The notes under the pieces were generated by a model. That model did no database searches, was not told where the DNA came from, and worked only from the letters and a program-made list of their open reading frames with translations. A program made the translations under genes and the position numbers. From Pleionea sediminis (GTDB taxonomy: Bacteria; Pseudomonadota; Gammaproteobacteria; Enterobacterales; Kangiellaceae), in contig NZ_SUNB01000001.1 in assembly GCF_007570825.1 (NCBI RefSeq), positions 496,001-560,000 of the forward strand: a stretch of 64,000 nt of DNA, written 5' to 3'. Below, piece after piece: positions 29,071-37,915 of this stretch. The stretch's first letter is position 1, and each line of letters begins with the position of its first letter.

Positions 29071-31011
29071 CTAAAATACAAATAATGTTGTTGTTATGTT
29101 TTGTAATGCTTGAGCTAGTGGTAACGACCAACGCCATGTTTCATTGCTTTCTGAACTAACTCTTTGAATGTTGTTGGTGTAATTTAAGTCAAGTAGCCAT
29201 GTAAACTTAGGATCAACCATCGCTTCGACTAACTTTTGGTCCGATTCCCACAACCATTTCGACCATTTCCTATCAGATAACAGCTCCCACTTGCGATATT
29301 CAGTTGTTCCATCTTCATATACGAGCCGAACATCAATTGACTTGGGAAACAACTCTCCATTCCGCAACAATATAACTTCATTTCGGTATTTGTCCGTTTC
29401 TTCTGGCTTTTTAAAGCTTTCTTTTACTTCCTTAGCTGCCAAATCAAATCCGGCAGGTGTATCCATTTTTCGCGAAGAAATTTTGTGAATCTTAAGATCA
29501 ATTCCTTGTGTCGTGTTAATTGCTCGATTTAAAAAATCGGCCATTTCAGGATTTATCTCCCTGGCAACTGTAAGAAAATCCTCTGTTGTCGGATGTTTAA
29601 AAGCCCAGGCACGATAATAATTTGCCAGTAATTGATCAACTGTCGCTTTTCCCCAATAGCGTTCGGCGGTGTTTAATATAGTTGCCGGTTTTGAGTACGA
29701 GTTAGAGCCGTACCTTCTGGAATCGATAAAACTCCAAGAGTTGGTGTTAACCGGATCAATATTTTGTGACGCCGCAGCTCGAATCCGATGCATCATTGGC
29801 ATATTAACTTGCCAATCTCCAATACTCATTAAAGCGGGCATATTTAATCCCTCTTCCATGATGCGTCCTTCGGTGTAACTATTGATTCCTTCATCCATCC
29901 AAGATTCTTCAAACTCATTAGAAGCTAGAATACCCTGCCAATAATTATGCCCCACCTCATGAACCGTCACCATTGCAGCCATTTCTTGAAATGAAGACTT
30001 TTCTATATTGGTAATGGTGGTTACTAAAGTTGGATATTCCATTCCCGAAGCGCCACTGGCACTACTTGGCGGTTGTACTAATGTCATCGTTGAGTAAGGA
30101 TATGGACCAACCACCGAATCAAACCATTTAAAACTTCCGATTGCACTATCCAACTGGTGCTGAATTGACTCATCGTCCAACGGTTTTTGATAAAGAAGAC
30201 GTACTGTAAGCCCATTCCACTCTTTGCTCGCTTCCCCAAAGTTTTTATCTGCAGTCCAAACAAAGTCATGCACATCTTCAGCACGGTAATGATGAGTACT
30301 CTTCTCCTCGTCCTCTTCAGAATTTACTCGCACACCTGTAGCACCAACTTTATATGACTTGGGAACGGTAAGTGACACGTCATAAACACCAAAATCGGCA
30401 AAGAACTCACTGTGTGCATGATAGCGGTGATTCACCCAGCGACCTTTGTACCAAACACTGGGTTTTGGAAACCATTGAGCAACAAAGTTAAAAGTCTCTC
30501 CATTATGTCCGCTGCGAGCAAAAACTTTTGGTAGTTGACTTTCAAACTTAAAGTTAAGAGTGATTGTTTGACCAGGTTCCAAAGGCTGAGACAAAGTCAA
30601 TTTTGCAATATCAACATCCATAGACCACTGATCGATAATATTGCTCCCCTTTTCATCCGTAAGCTCTAGCACTTTGACATAACCAAAGTTTTCTCTTGAA
30701 TCCCCCTCTCTACGATCACCTCGCAACTGACCGCCATTGGTTTCTTGCATAAATGTGGTTTCTGTCGAAGAAAAAGCATTGAGGTATAAGTGGAAAGGAA
30801 TTTCATTAAATGTCTGACTGGTTTTGTTCGTCCAACGCAAGGTCATGGATGCGTCCACTCGGTGCTCATCAGCATCGAGTTCAGCTTGTATTTTCGTATA
30901 ATGCACTCGGTCACTGTGAGGACCATCAATACGCAAGGGCTTATTTGCCATGAGCCACGGACTCACAGCTAAAATGGCTATGGCCAGTGCTTTTGAGATG
31001 TATATCTTCAC
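29071..31011 (-). CDS. Secreted M1 family metallopeptidase
   Basis: 646 residues beginning with a signal peptide (about 1-22). The zinc motif HEVGH is followed after 18 residues by the third ligand Glu (HEVGHNYWQ...EESWMDEGINSY). The exopeptidase motif region is GMEYP rather than GAMEN, as in several bacterial M1 subfamilies. The N-terminal beta saddle (about 40-240) is typical of the family. It presumably acts as an aminopeptidase in the periplasm or outside the cell. No membrane anchor is visible apart from the signal. Downstream, 9 bp away, lies the uncharacterised membrane protein. Confidence 0.9.
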   Translation of the reverse strand: MKIYISKALAIAILAVSPWLMANKPLRIDGPHSDRVHYTKIQAELDADEHRVDASMTLRWTNKTSQTFNEIPFHLYLNAFSSTETTFMQETNGGQLRGDRREGDSRENFGYVKVLELTDEKGSNIIDQWSMDVDIAKLTLSQPLEPGQTITLNFKFESQLPKVFARSGHNGETFNFVAQWFPKPSVWYKGRWVNHRYHAHSEFFADFGVYDVSLTVPKSYKVGATGVRVNSEEDEEKSTHHYRAEDVHDFVWTADKNFGEASKEWNGLTVRLLYQKPLDDESIQHQLDSAIGSFKWFDSVVGPYPYSTMTLVQPPSSASGASGMEYPTLVTTITNIEKSSFQEMAAMVTVHEVGHNYWQGILASNEFEESWMDEGINSYTEGRIMEEGLNMPALMSIGDWQVNMPMMHRIRAAASQNIDPVNTNSWSFIDSRRYGSNSYSKPATILNTAERYWGKATVDQLLANYYRAWAFKHPTTEDFLTVAREINPEMADFLNRAINTTQGIDLKIHKISSRKMDTPAGFDLAAKEVKESFKKPEETDKYRNEVILLRNGELFPKSIDVRLVYEDGTTEYRKWELLSDRKWSKWLWESDQKLVEAMVDPKFTWLLDLNYTNNIQRVSSESNETWRWSLPLAQALQNITTTLFVF

Positions 31012-31259
31012 CGGTCGTCTCCTTAATCTTCTTTTTATTTGAGGTGGAAAGCTCGCTTTAGTATTACGTTCAATTTTTCAATTTGTCGCTTAAGCTGAGT
31101 TGTCTAGTCATAATAAATGCCAGTAACTTACGAAATTATCCAAGAGAAAGATATAAATTGCACGTCGACAACGCTGAAAAAGAATCAATTGGCTATTTTA
31201 CTGTATGATGATGGGACGTTATCATTATCAAAATTCACTCACAGATATCTCAACTTATT

Positions 31260-31610
31260 ATGACCATCAAAATTTACGGAATTAAAAACTGCGATACGAT
31301 GAAGAAAGCCTTTAACTGGTTAAACGAACAAGGCATACAGTACGAATTTCATGACTATAAAAAAGAAGGTCTCTCACAGTCTTTGGTTGAATCATGGCTT
31401 AAGCAACTGCCTCCTGAAGAACTTATTAATAAACGTGGAACAACCTGGCGCAAACTGGATGATGAAGTAAAAAACAACCTAAATAAAACAACTGCTAAAA
31501 AAATTGCTGTTGAACATACCAGCGCCATTAAACGACCACTGCTTGATGTTGATGGTCAATTCTATTTAGGCTTCAAGCCAGAACTTTACGCTGGAATATT
31601 TAACGAATGA
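31260..31610 (+). CDS. ArsC/Spx-family reductase-like protein (YffB type)
   Basis: 116 residues, the size of YffB/Spx-like ArsC proteins. A thioredoxin-fold start [15 protein letters not shown] has a single conserved Cys11, followed by [10 protein letters not shown] and the RGTTWRKL and KRPLLDVDG motifs of the family. Glutathione-dependent reductase activity is suggested for relatives but not well proven; it is not an arsenate-resistance context. Its stop overlaps dapE by ATGA, the same pairing as yffB-dapE in E. coli. Confidence 0.88.
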   Translation: MTIKIYGIKNCDTMKKAFNWLNEQGIQYEFHDYKKEGLSQSLVESWLKQLPPEELINKRGTTWRKLDDEVKNNLNKTTAKKIAVEHTSAIKRPLLDVDGQFYLGFKPELYAGIFNE

Positions 31611-32737
31611 GTTCAACAACACTTCAATTGGCTAAAGAATTGATTCGTCGACCTTCGATAACCCCGAGAGATGAAGGTTGCCAAACATTAATGATCGATT
31701 GGTTAAAAGCCCTTAATTTCGATATTGAGAAAATGGACTTTCATGATACCGAAAACTTTTGGGCTCTGCGCGGCGATGCCCAGCCGGTTTTTATTTTTGC
31801 TGGACATACCGACGTTGTACCACCAGGACCGCTTGAAAAATGGAAATTTGATCCTTTCACTCCTACTGAGCACGAAGGCTATTTATATGGTCGAGGAGCA
31901 GCCGACATGAAAGGAAGTCTTGCCGCTATGTTAATTGCGACTCAACGATTTGTAACACAACATCCTGACCACAAGGGCAGTATTGGCTTTTTAATTACCA
32001 GTGATGAAGAAGGTCCATTTATTAATGGCACCATTAAAGTTGTCGAAGAATTAATACGTCGAAAACAAGCCATTGATTATGCCATTGTTGGCGAACCGTC
32101 TTCTAAAACTAAATTGGGTGATATTATAAAAAATGGACGTCGTGGTTCACTGACGGGATGGTTAACTCTGCATGGCATACAAGGGCATGTTGCTTATCCT
32201 CATTTAGCAAAAAACCCCTTCCATGAAGCTATCTTTGCTTTGGCAGAAATTGCTCATAAAACATGGGACGAGGGAAATGAGCATTTTCCTCCGACTAGCT
32301 TTCAGTTCACCAATATCAACGTCGGTACCGGAGCAGGAAATATCATCCCTGGAGAAGCTCGATTTGAATTCAACTTTCGCTATTCAACAGAGCAAACAGC
32401 AGAAGGATTAAAACAGCAAATCAATGATATTTTAAATCAACATGAATTAGACTTTGATCTGGATTGGAAGTTAAATGGTGAACCTTTCATCACCGAAAAA
32501 GGCAAATTAATAGAATCCTGCATTGAAGCAATCCGGCATTATCAAAATATCGAAGCTTGTGCAGAAACCAGTGGTGGCACATCAGATGGTCGATTCATTG
32601 CAAAAACTGGAGCTCAAGTTGTCGAGTTAGGTCCTGTTAATGCAACGATTCATAAAGTCGATGAATGTGTAAACATTGAAGAGCTCGAAAAACTCAGCTT
32701 AATCTATGAACGAATATTAAAGAATACCTTATTGTGA
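31607..32737 (+). CDS. dapE: Succinyl-diaminopimelate desuccinylase
   Basis: 376 residues, M20 family. Metal ligands are in [11 protein letters not shown] and [12 protein letters not shown]; the catalytic Glu pair is in TSDEEGP; the dimerisation domain covers about 180-295. The C-terminal [11 protein letters not shown] block is diagnostic for DapE. It releases L,L-diaminopimelate from its N-succinyl form for lysine and peptidoglycan synthesis. It overlaps both neighbours by 4 bp (ATGA at its start, GTGA at its end), so the three genes form a coupled operon. Confidence 0.97.
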   Translation: MSSTTLQLAKELIRRPSITPRDEGCQTLMIDWLKALNFDIEKMDFHDTENFWALRGDAQPVFIFAGHTDVVPPGPLEKWKFDPFTPTEHEGYLYGRGAADMKGSLAAMLIATQRFVTQHPDHKGSIGFLITSDEEGPFINGTIKVVEELIRRKQAIDYAIVGEPSSKTKLGDIIKNGRRGSLTGWLTLHGIQGHVAYPHLAKNPFHEAIFALAEIAHKTWDEGNEHFPPTSFQFTNINVGTGAGNIIPGEARFEFNFRYSTEQTAEGLKQQINDILNQHELDFDLDWKLNGEPFITEKGKLIESCIEAIRHYQNIEACAETSGGTSDGRFIAKTGAQVVELGPVNATIHKVDECVNIEELEKLSLIYERILKNTLL

Positions 32738-33423
32738 TAACGCTTAACGAAAACGAAAAGTTACTTTATGGATTTCACAATGACTATCTCGTTGATTTCA
32801 CCCTTGATAACCAAAAAATTACAATACATCGTGAAGTAGCAGCACCTTTACAAAAGTTAATTGCTGCACTGACTAAAAATGACCTGAAAATTGTAATCGT
32901 AAGTCATTGGCGCTCATTTGACCATCAAGCTTCTATTTGGCAACAAAAATGGCAGGGGAAACGTCCATTACTCAACAAGTCGGGCGATCAAGTTGATAGT
33001 TCAAAGCTCTCACAAAAAGAGAAGTTTGATGCTTTATGTTACTGGAGCGCGATTCCAGGTACAAGCCGACATCATTGGGGCACAGACTTAGATATATTTT
33101 TAAAAGCCCCGGTGGATGCAGGTCATTCAATTCAATTAGTTCAAAGTGAGTTTGATAAAAGTGGCGTGTGCGCCGAGCTCAATGATTGGTTGACGAATAA
33201 CTTGTTAAGCTTTGACTTTTCCCGACCCTATCAACAAGATCGTGGAGGCGTCTGTCCAGAACCATGGCACATTAGTTATCGGCCCGTGGCAGATCAATTA
33301 ATAACACAAATGAACACTGAGACGATCGCGAAATTGATAGAGTCTCACCCACAGCTCGATCAACAAGTTATTGTTCCAGAACTTAAAAACTACCTAAAAC
33401 AATTTGTTTACAACATCGACTAG
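32734..33423 (+). CDS. M15 family peptidase (VanY-type D,D-carboxypeptidase-like)
   Basis: 229 residues, starting with GTG that overlaps the dapE stop (GTGA). Zinc-binding motifs of the family are present: [11 protein letters not shown] (SxHxxGxxxD) and the C-terminal EPWHISY (ExxH). The N-terminal region is a helical lead-in with no clear signal peptide, so cytosolic action on recycled muropeptides is possible; membrane export is not supported. The coupling to dapE links it to diaminopimelate and cell-wall metabolism. Confidence 0.88.
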   Translation: MITLNENEKLLYGFHNDYLVDFTLDNQKITIHREVAAPLQKLIAALTKNDLKIVIVSHWRSFDHQASIWQQKWQGKRPLLNKSGDQVDSSKLSQKEKFDALCYWSAIPGTSRHHWGTDLDIFLKAPVDAGHSIQLVQSEFDKSGVCAELNDWLTNNLLSFDFSRPYQQDRGGVCPEPWHISYRPVADQLITQMNTETIAKLIESHPQLDQQVIVPELKNYLKQFVYNID

Positions 33424-33452
33424 GCAATCCTTGCTAACCAAGCCTTGCGAGG

Positions 33453-33875
33453 TTATTTGCGTTTCAGGTAAGCCACTTTTTTTGTCGAAATAGCCTCTGA
33501 TGACGCATCATCGATTTCAAAATGAGCGCAATTATCACTCTGCTGCATTTTATTTATCGAAAGACCATAATGCTGTTGCTTCGCCATAATTTCATTAATG
33601 AGCTGCTGACGCTCTTCTGCCTGACGCTTTTCTAGTGCTTTCCATTTGGTAAGTAACTGAGCACTGACGGTTGCTGGTTGATCCACTTTGTGACTCAGAT
33701 ATTCCTTTTCTTTTGTCGAATGACGGAAAAGCTGCTCAGCTTCCATCCATTGTGCAAGCTGAGGATTCCAGACTTTATATCCGTCATCCAATTTAATCCG
33801 TTCTTTCAATTGTTTTACAGTGAAAGGTCCTTCGACTCTTCCCTTTCGACTAAAATACCAACTCTTGCCTTGCAT
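33453..33875 (-). CDS. GYF_2/DUF4339-domain protein
   Basis: 140 residues. The N-terminal 50 form a GYF-like module: WYFSRKGRVEGPFTVKQL and VWNPQLAQWMEAEQL carry the family's aromatic and GPF residues. The rest is helical and charged (KWKALEKRQAEERQQLINEI, about 82-101), likely coiled coil. The module is usually a protein-binding domain; the partner is unknown. It is convergent with the M15 peptidase gene (30 bp apart). Confidence 0.7.
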   Translation of the reverse strand: MQGKSWYFSRKGRVEGPFTVKQLKERIKLDDGYKVWNPQLAQWMEAEQLFRHSTKEKEYLSHKVDQPATVSAQLLTKWKALEKRQAEERQQLINEIMAKQQHYGLSINKMQQSDNCAHFEIDDASSEAISTKKVAYLKRK

Positions 33876-33958
33876 GGGGCAACTCCATGAGAATTCTCTT
33901 ACTTCCGGAAAATAAGGGTTTAGGCCTTAAATTGCTGTGAATGAAGTCACAAAGTCCG

Positions 33959-33990
33959 TTGTACTATTGTACAAATTAACATCAATTTGT
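33959..33990. promoter_or_regulatory. Overlapping inverted repeats upstream of the GYF-domain gene
   Basis: TTGTAC-4 bp-GTACAA (33959-33974) shares bases with ACAAATT-6 bp-AATTTGT (33971-33990). The pair lies 84-115 bp upstream of the leftward GYF-domain gene. Overlapping dyads of this kind are typical of operators. The binding factor is unknown. Confidence 0.3.
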
Positions 33991-34055
33991 GTCGCTCATC
34001 TCATTACTTTCAGAATATCGCAAATTTCAATCTCCTTTTTTCAATAAACGACATC

Positions 34056-34089
34056 AATAATAAAGCCGGGAATTCCCGGCTTTATTATT
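34056..34089 (-). terminator. Intrinsic terminator after phaB
   Basis: 34-bp perfect palindrome: AATAATAAAGCCGGGAA followed by its complement. It gives a 15-bp stem with an AATT loop, 26 bp beyond the phaB stop. It is A/T-rich on both flanks, so it could act in either direction. Confidence 0.8.
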
Positions 34090-34115
34090 ACTATTAAGGC
34101 GGAAAATTTGGTGTT

Positions 34116-34862
34116 TTAAAACATGTGTTGGCCACCATTCACCGAGAGGTTCGAGCCGGTAATGAATCCGGATTGCTCCGAAGCCAAAAAACTTACCGCA
34201 TTCGCAACTTCTTCCGGTAAACCCAGTCGACCAACAGGAATACCTTCAATAATCTTGTTTCGAATTTCTTCTGGAACTTCCATAACCATTTTAGTCGCAA
34301 TGTAGCCAGGAGAGACCGTATTTACAGTAATTCCTTTACGCGCGACTTCTTGTGATAACGCTTTGGTGAAACCATGCATACCCGCTTTCGCAGCCGAATA
34401 GTTCGTTTGGCCCAATTGTCCTTTCTGTGCATTAATAGAAGATACATTAACAATGCGTCCAAACTTTCTTTCAATCATGCCATTAATCACTTGCCGGGTC
34501 ATATTGAAAACAGAGTCTAGATTAGCATTAAGTACCTCACTCCACTGACTCTCTGACATTTTTTTCAAAGTCGCATCGCGTGTGACCCCTGCATTATTGA
34601 TAAGAATATCAATCGGACCTAACGTCTCTTCGACATGAGCGATACATCGACCACACGACTCGAAGTCTCGAACGTCGCCGTAGCTGATATCAAAGTCAAA
34701 TCCTTGTTCTTTTTGTACTGCTTGCCATGTTTTGGCTTTATCGTGGTCTCCACCTGCATTGTATCCTGCAGCAACCTTATACCCATCTTTCGCTAATCTT
34801 TGACATATGGCGGTTCCAATTCCTCCGGTACCACCGGTAACTAATGCAACGCGACTGGACAT
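34116..34862 (-). CDS. phaB: Acetoacetyl-CoA reductase (PhaB-type SDR)
   Basis: 248 residues. The Rossmann motif TGGTGGIG is near the N-terminus, NNAG in the centre (LINNAGVTRDATLKKM), the catalytic Ser-Tyr-Lys in VSSINAQKGQ...TNYSAAKAG, and the PhaB-like end SNLSVNGGQHMF. It reduces acetoacetyl-CoA to (R)-3-hydroxybutyryl-CoA with NADPH, the precursor of polyhydroxybutyrate. No phaA or phaC is next to it. FabG-type 3-oxoacyl-ACP reductase is the alternative, but the GQHM ending and internal residues favour PhaB. Confidence 0.85.
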   Translation of the reverse strand: MSSRVALVTGGTGGIGTAICQRLAKDGYKVAAGYNAGGDHDKAKTWQAVQKEQGFDFDISYGDVRDFESCGRCIAHVEETLGPIDILINNAGVTRDATLKKMSESQWSEVLNANLDSVFNMTRQVINGMIERKFGRIVNVSSINAQKGQLGQTNYSAAKAGMHGFTKALSQEVARKGITVNTVSPGYIATKMVMEVPEEIRNKIIEGIPVGRLGLPEEVANAVSFLASEQSGFITGSNLSVNGGQHMF

Positions 34863-35050
34863 ATTGAGTTCTCCTTCAATATTTGTGTGTCTGGGTTAAT
34901 TATAATGACATTAGCGGGACGGCGAATCTTTCACCCACTGAACTAAACATAAAGCAAGTATCTTACCATTTAATGAAGCTACCAAAATTACCCATCTAAG
35001 GCTACATCGATGGTAAAATCAGACTGCGATTTATTAGAAAATAATGTTCT

Positions 35051-36160
35051 ATGACACACTTTGAAACACCCTATGGAAGCTTTGAGTTCATCCGGTACCC
35101 AAAAGCGCATGATCCCACTTTAAAAGCCTGGGATGCAGCCGATGATTTAGCTCTAAAAATGACGACAGGCCATTTGCCCCAAAATGGAATAGTGGTTATC
35201 GCGAATGATGAATTTGGTGCACTTTCTGTCCCGCTTTCGAGTCAGCATCAAGTATTTCATTGGAGCGACTCTTTACTATCTCAAATGGCAGTATCTAAAA
35301 ATACCAGTAATCACAGTACCAACAATCTTGAGTTATTAAACTCAACGTCACAACTTCCGAAAGTAAAGCCCAATCTAATCATCCTTCGCCCACCCAAAAT
35401 CATTCAATACTTAAATTACCAGTTAAAAACTTTACGAAGTTCTTATCCGAATACTCAAATAATCATTCCGGTCATGCAAAAATTTATCACGACAGGAATG
35501 AAATCCTGTATTTCACAACATGTGGATCATGTAAATCCTGGACGAGCCCAGCGAAAAGCACGAGTCATTGAAGGCTCGCTTAAATCTGACTTGCCAAGTA
35601 ATGAACAAGAAAATTTTTCAAGTTTTCGATTTAACAACTTAACTTTATTTAACATGCCCAATGTTTTTTCGGCACAAAGTTTGGATATTGGAGCTCGATT
35701 TCTATTAGAGAATTTTCCAGATTTAACTGACGCAAAGCACATTGCTGATCTAGGATGTGGGAATGGCGTGTTGTCAGCCTTTGGCGCTTCACATTACCCC
35801 AATTCTCGCTTCTATGGTTTTGACGAATCATATATGGCGATTTCATCAGCACGAGAAACTTTTCGGCAAAATCAACTGTCTAACGGAACGTTCACGGTAA
35901 GCAATGTGTTCAGTCATACTGAAGAAACTTCTTATGATGCAATTTTATGCAATCCTCCTTTTCATCAAAACCGCCGAGTAACCACTGACACGGCAAAATT
36001 AATGTTCAAACAGTCGAGCCAATTAATTAACAAAGAAGGAAAGTTATGGGTTATTGCAAATCGTCATCTCGATTATGACAAAGTGCTAAATCGTTATTTT
36101 AATACCGTGAATAAGGTTAAAGAAAATCATAAATTTGTTATATTGAGTGCGAAAAAATGA
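35051..36160 (+). CDS. rlmG: 23S rRNA (guanine-N2)-methyltransferase, RlmG/RsmC family
   Basis: 369 residues. The N-terminal pseudo-methyltransferase half begins like RlmG (LKAWDAADD...VVIANDEFGALSVPL). The C-terminal Rossmann domain has the SAM motif IADLGCGNGVLSAFG and the N2-guanine motif NPPFHQ. E. coli RlmG (378 residues) modifies G1835 of 23S rRNA. Alignment of the N-terminal half favours RlmG over RsmC. Its stop overlaps the next gene by ATGA. Confidence 0.88.
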   Translation: MTHFETPYGSFEFIRYPKAHDPTLKAWDAADDLALKMTTGHLPQNGIVVIANDEFGALSVPLSSQHQVFHWSDSLLSQMAVSKNTSNHSTNNLELLNSTSQLPKVKPNLIILRPPKIIQYLNYQLKTLRSSYPNTQIIIPVMQKFITTGMKSCISQHVDHVNPGRAQRKARVIEGSLKSDLPSNEQENFSSFRFNNLTLFNMPNVFSAQSLDIGARFLLENFPDLTDAKHIADLGCGNGVLSAFGASHYPNSRFYGFDESYMAISSARETFRQNQLSNGTFTVSNVFSHTEETSYDAILCNPPFHQNRRVTTDTAKLMFKQSSQLINKEGKLWVIANRHLDYDKVLNRYFNTVNKVKENHKFVILSAKK

Positions 36161-36756
36161 ACAAGAACGGATTGGGAATGACTATGTTAAAAACGAATTA
36201 CGTATTATTGGTATTGGGAATATTGACCCTTGGCCTTACTTCCTGTGCAAATCAACCAACTAACTATCAAGTTGATCCAGAAATTCAATTTTATGGCGCG
36301 CAAAAAGTTAACGATAAAACGGTTGCAATTCGCGTATTACCGCCTGAAGTTTCAACCGAGTCGAATAATGAATATGCGGTGATTAAACCCGACAACAACT
36401 TTGAAGATGCCATTAAAAACAACTTGATTGATGCGCTGATAAAACAAGGCTACAAAATAAGTTCTAACAAGTTTTTTACCGATTTTAACGTCGAACTAGA
36501 CTTCACAAAGTTTAATGTTCGAGTGACCAAAGGCAGCATCAAACAAACCATCTCCGTTGATGGACAATTAGCTATTACCTTGAAGCGAAAACCTCATTCT
36601 ATATCTAAATCATTTTCTCGATCGCAAGAGCTAACCGTTGCATTAAAGGCGAATCAAGCAGAAATTACAGGAGTTGCAAACGAAGTAGCCGGAAAGCTAC
36701 TCCAAACAGCATTTAATGATAAGTCCGTTATATCCTTCATGAATAATATGCAATAA
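36157..36756 (+). CDS. YajG-family lipoprotein
   Basis: 199 residues with a lipobox LTSC after a hydrophobic stretch (VLLVLGILTLGLTSC). The protein is YajG-like through VDPEIQFYGAQ near the N-terminus and the late AITLKRKPHSISKSF segment. The longest start overlaps rlmG by ATGA. Internal ATGs at 36178 and 36184 would give a more standard signal peptide. YajG proteins are outer-membrane-associated lipoproteins of unknown function. Confidence 0.7.
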   Translation: MNKNGLGMTMLKTNYVLLVLGILTLGLTSCANQPTNYQVDPEIQFYGAQKVNDKTVAIRVLPPEVSTESNNEYAVIKPDNNFEDAIKNNLIDALIKQGYKISSNKFFTDFNVELDFTKFNVRVTKGSIKQTISVDGQLAITLKRKPHSISKSFSRSQELTVALKANQAEITGVANEVAGKLLQTAFNDKSVISFMNNMQ

Positions 36757-36838
36757 GCTTATATTGTCCCTCTCGGTGATAAAAACACAATATATGGAAA
36801 AAGCTTGCAGGGATCAGTGCCTGAACTACACTTTAAAT

Positions 36839-36922
36839 AAGTCGAATTTGAAATGTCTGGTTTAAATTCGGCTTTTCAAACCCTCAACTTCCACAAGGCG
36901 CTTAGACTAGCGCCTTTTTTTT
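36839..36922 (+). terminator. Two terminator-like hairpins after the YajG-like gene
   Basis: First hairpin: AAGTCGAATTT (36839-36849) with AAATTCGGCTT (36864-36874), one G.T pair, followed by TTC. Second hairpin: AAGGCGC (36895-36901) with GCGCCTT (36910-36916), an 8-nt loop and a seven-to-eight T run, a good intrinsic terminator. The rest of 36757-37091 holds an 8-bp inverted repeat (TATATTGT/ACAATATA near 36765-36795) and the barrel-gene promoter region, but no gene that I can support. Confidence 0.75.
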
Positions 36923-37091
36923 AATCTCATTTATCAACGAAATGAAGGATAACTCTACTTTTTTGAGACAAAAAGCTCGTTGGTCTGTAAAATTTAAACG
37001 ATCGTCTTATTGGTTTTGTGCTACCAGTCAAGGATTTATAAACTACATTGGCTATTATTTGCCTAATAAATGATAAATAGAGAGAACCATT

Positions 37092-37832
37092 ATGCGGAAA
37101 CTCATACCTGCGATTGTAACAGCCTCACTACTTTCAACAACAGCGTCAGCAGATGTACTAGGAATTTACGCTGGAGTTGGCAATTGGAAACCTGATTTTT
37201 CAGGTAACATTGCTAATAACTCAGATACAAGCTTAAACATAGGATCCGATGTTGATGTCGATCGTGACAATCAAACTGGATTTTATCTGGCTTTCGAACA
37301 TCCTCTTCCCGTTATACCTAACGTGATGATTACTCAACAAGATATGGCATCCTCAGGTTCTGGTACTTTCACTGGAACATTTGGTAATGAAACCTTCGCT
37401 GGTGACATTAATGCGGAAATGGATTTGTCTCATCAAGATTACACTCTGTATTATGAAATTCTAGATAACTGGGTCAATCTTGACTTAGGGTTAACCGCAC
37501 GAAAATTTGATGGTTTTGCGGAAGTAACCGACGCAAACGATCCTGCAACATCAGATAGAGAATCTTTTGATTTCACACTACCCATGCTTTACGGTAAAGC
37601 ACGGTTTGATCTGCCTTTCACTGGCTTAAGTGTCAGCGCCATATTGAACTACATCAGCGCAGGTGGAAACACAGTTTCAGACACTTCTTTAATTTTAGGT
37701 TATGAATCATCAATCGGTTTGGGTGTAGAAGGTGGTATTCGTACTTTTAACCTCGATGTCGATGACGAAGATGACTTCACCACGGATCTTGAATTTGATG
37801 GTGTCTTCATCAACTTAACCTATCATTTCTAG
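37092..37832 (+). CDS. Outer-membrane beta-barrel protein (TIGR04219-like)
   Basis: 246 residues: a signal peptide (about 1-20, ...STTASA), then DVLGIYAGVGNWKPDFSG, the typical TIGR04219 start. Alternating polar/nonpolar strands follow, with an acidic loop (VDVDDEDDFTTDLEFD) near the end and a terminal ...TYHF aromatic. The fold predicts a small barrel of 8-10 strands in the outer membrane. No substrate or role is known. AGAGAACC lies before the ATG. Confidence 0.82.
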   Translation: MRKLIPAIVTASLLSTTASADVLGIYAGVGNWKPDFSGNIANNSDTSLNIGSDVDVDRDNQTGFYLAFEHPLPVIPNVMITQQDMASSGSGTFTGTFGNETFAGDINAEMDLSHQDYTLYYEILDNWVNLDLGLTARKFDGFAEVTDANDPATSDRESFDFTLPMLYGKARFDLPFTGLSVSAILNYISAGGNTVSDTSLILGYESSIGLGVEGGIRTFNLDVDDEDDFTTDLEFDGVFINLTYHF

Positions 37833-37877
37833 ATAGCTAAAGAACGAACCTTTTAGACAATTAGACATTGTTGATGT

Positions 37878-37915
37878 GAGCATCAGTCATTACAATACTT
37901 AAATGACTGATGCTC
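37878..37915 (+). promoter_or_regulatory. 13-bp stem sequestering the ABC ATPase start codon
   Basis: GAGCATCAGTCAT (37878-37890) and its perfect complement ATGACTGATGCTC (37903-37915) are separated by 12 nt (TACAATACTTAA). The second arm is exactly the first four codons of the ABC ATPase gene, start codon included. The loop lacks a Shine-Dalgarno sequence. As RNA it would hide the start codon in a long duplex; as DNA it could equally be a dimeric operator. Confidence 0.6.
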
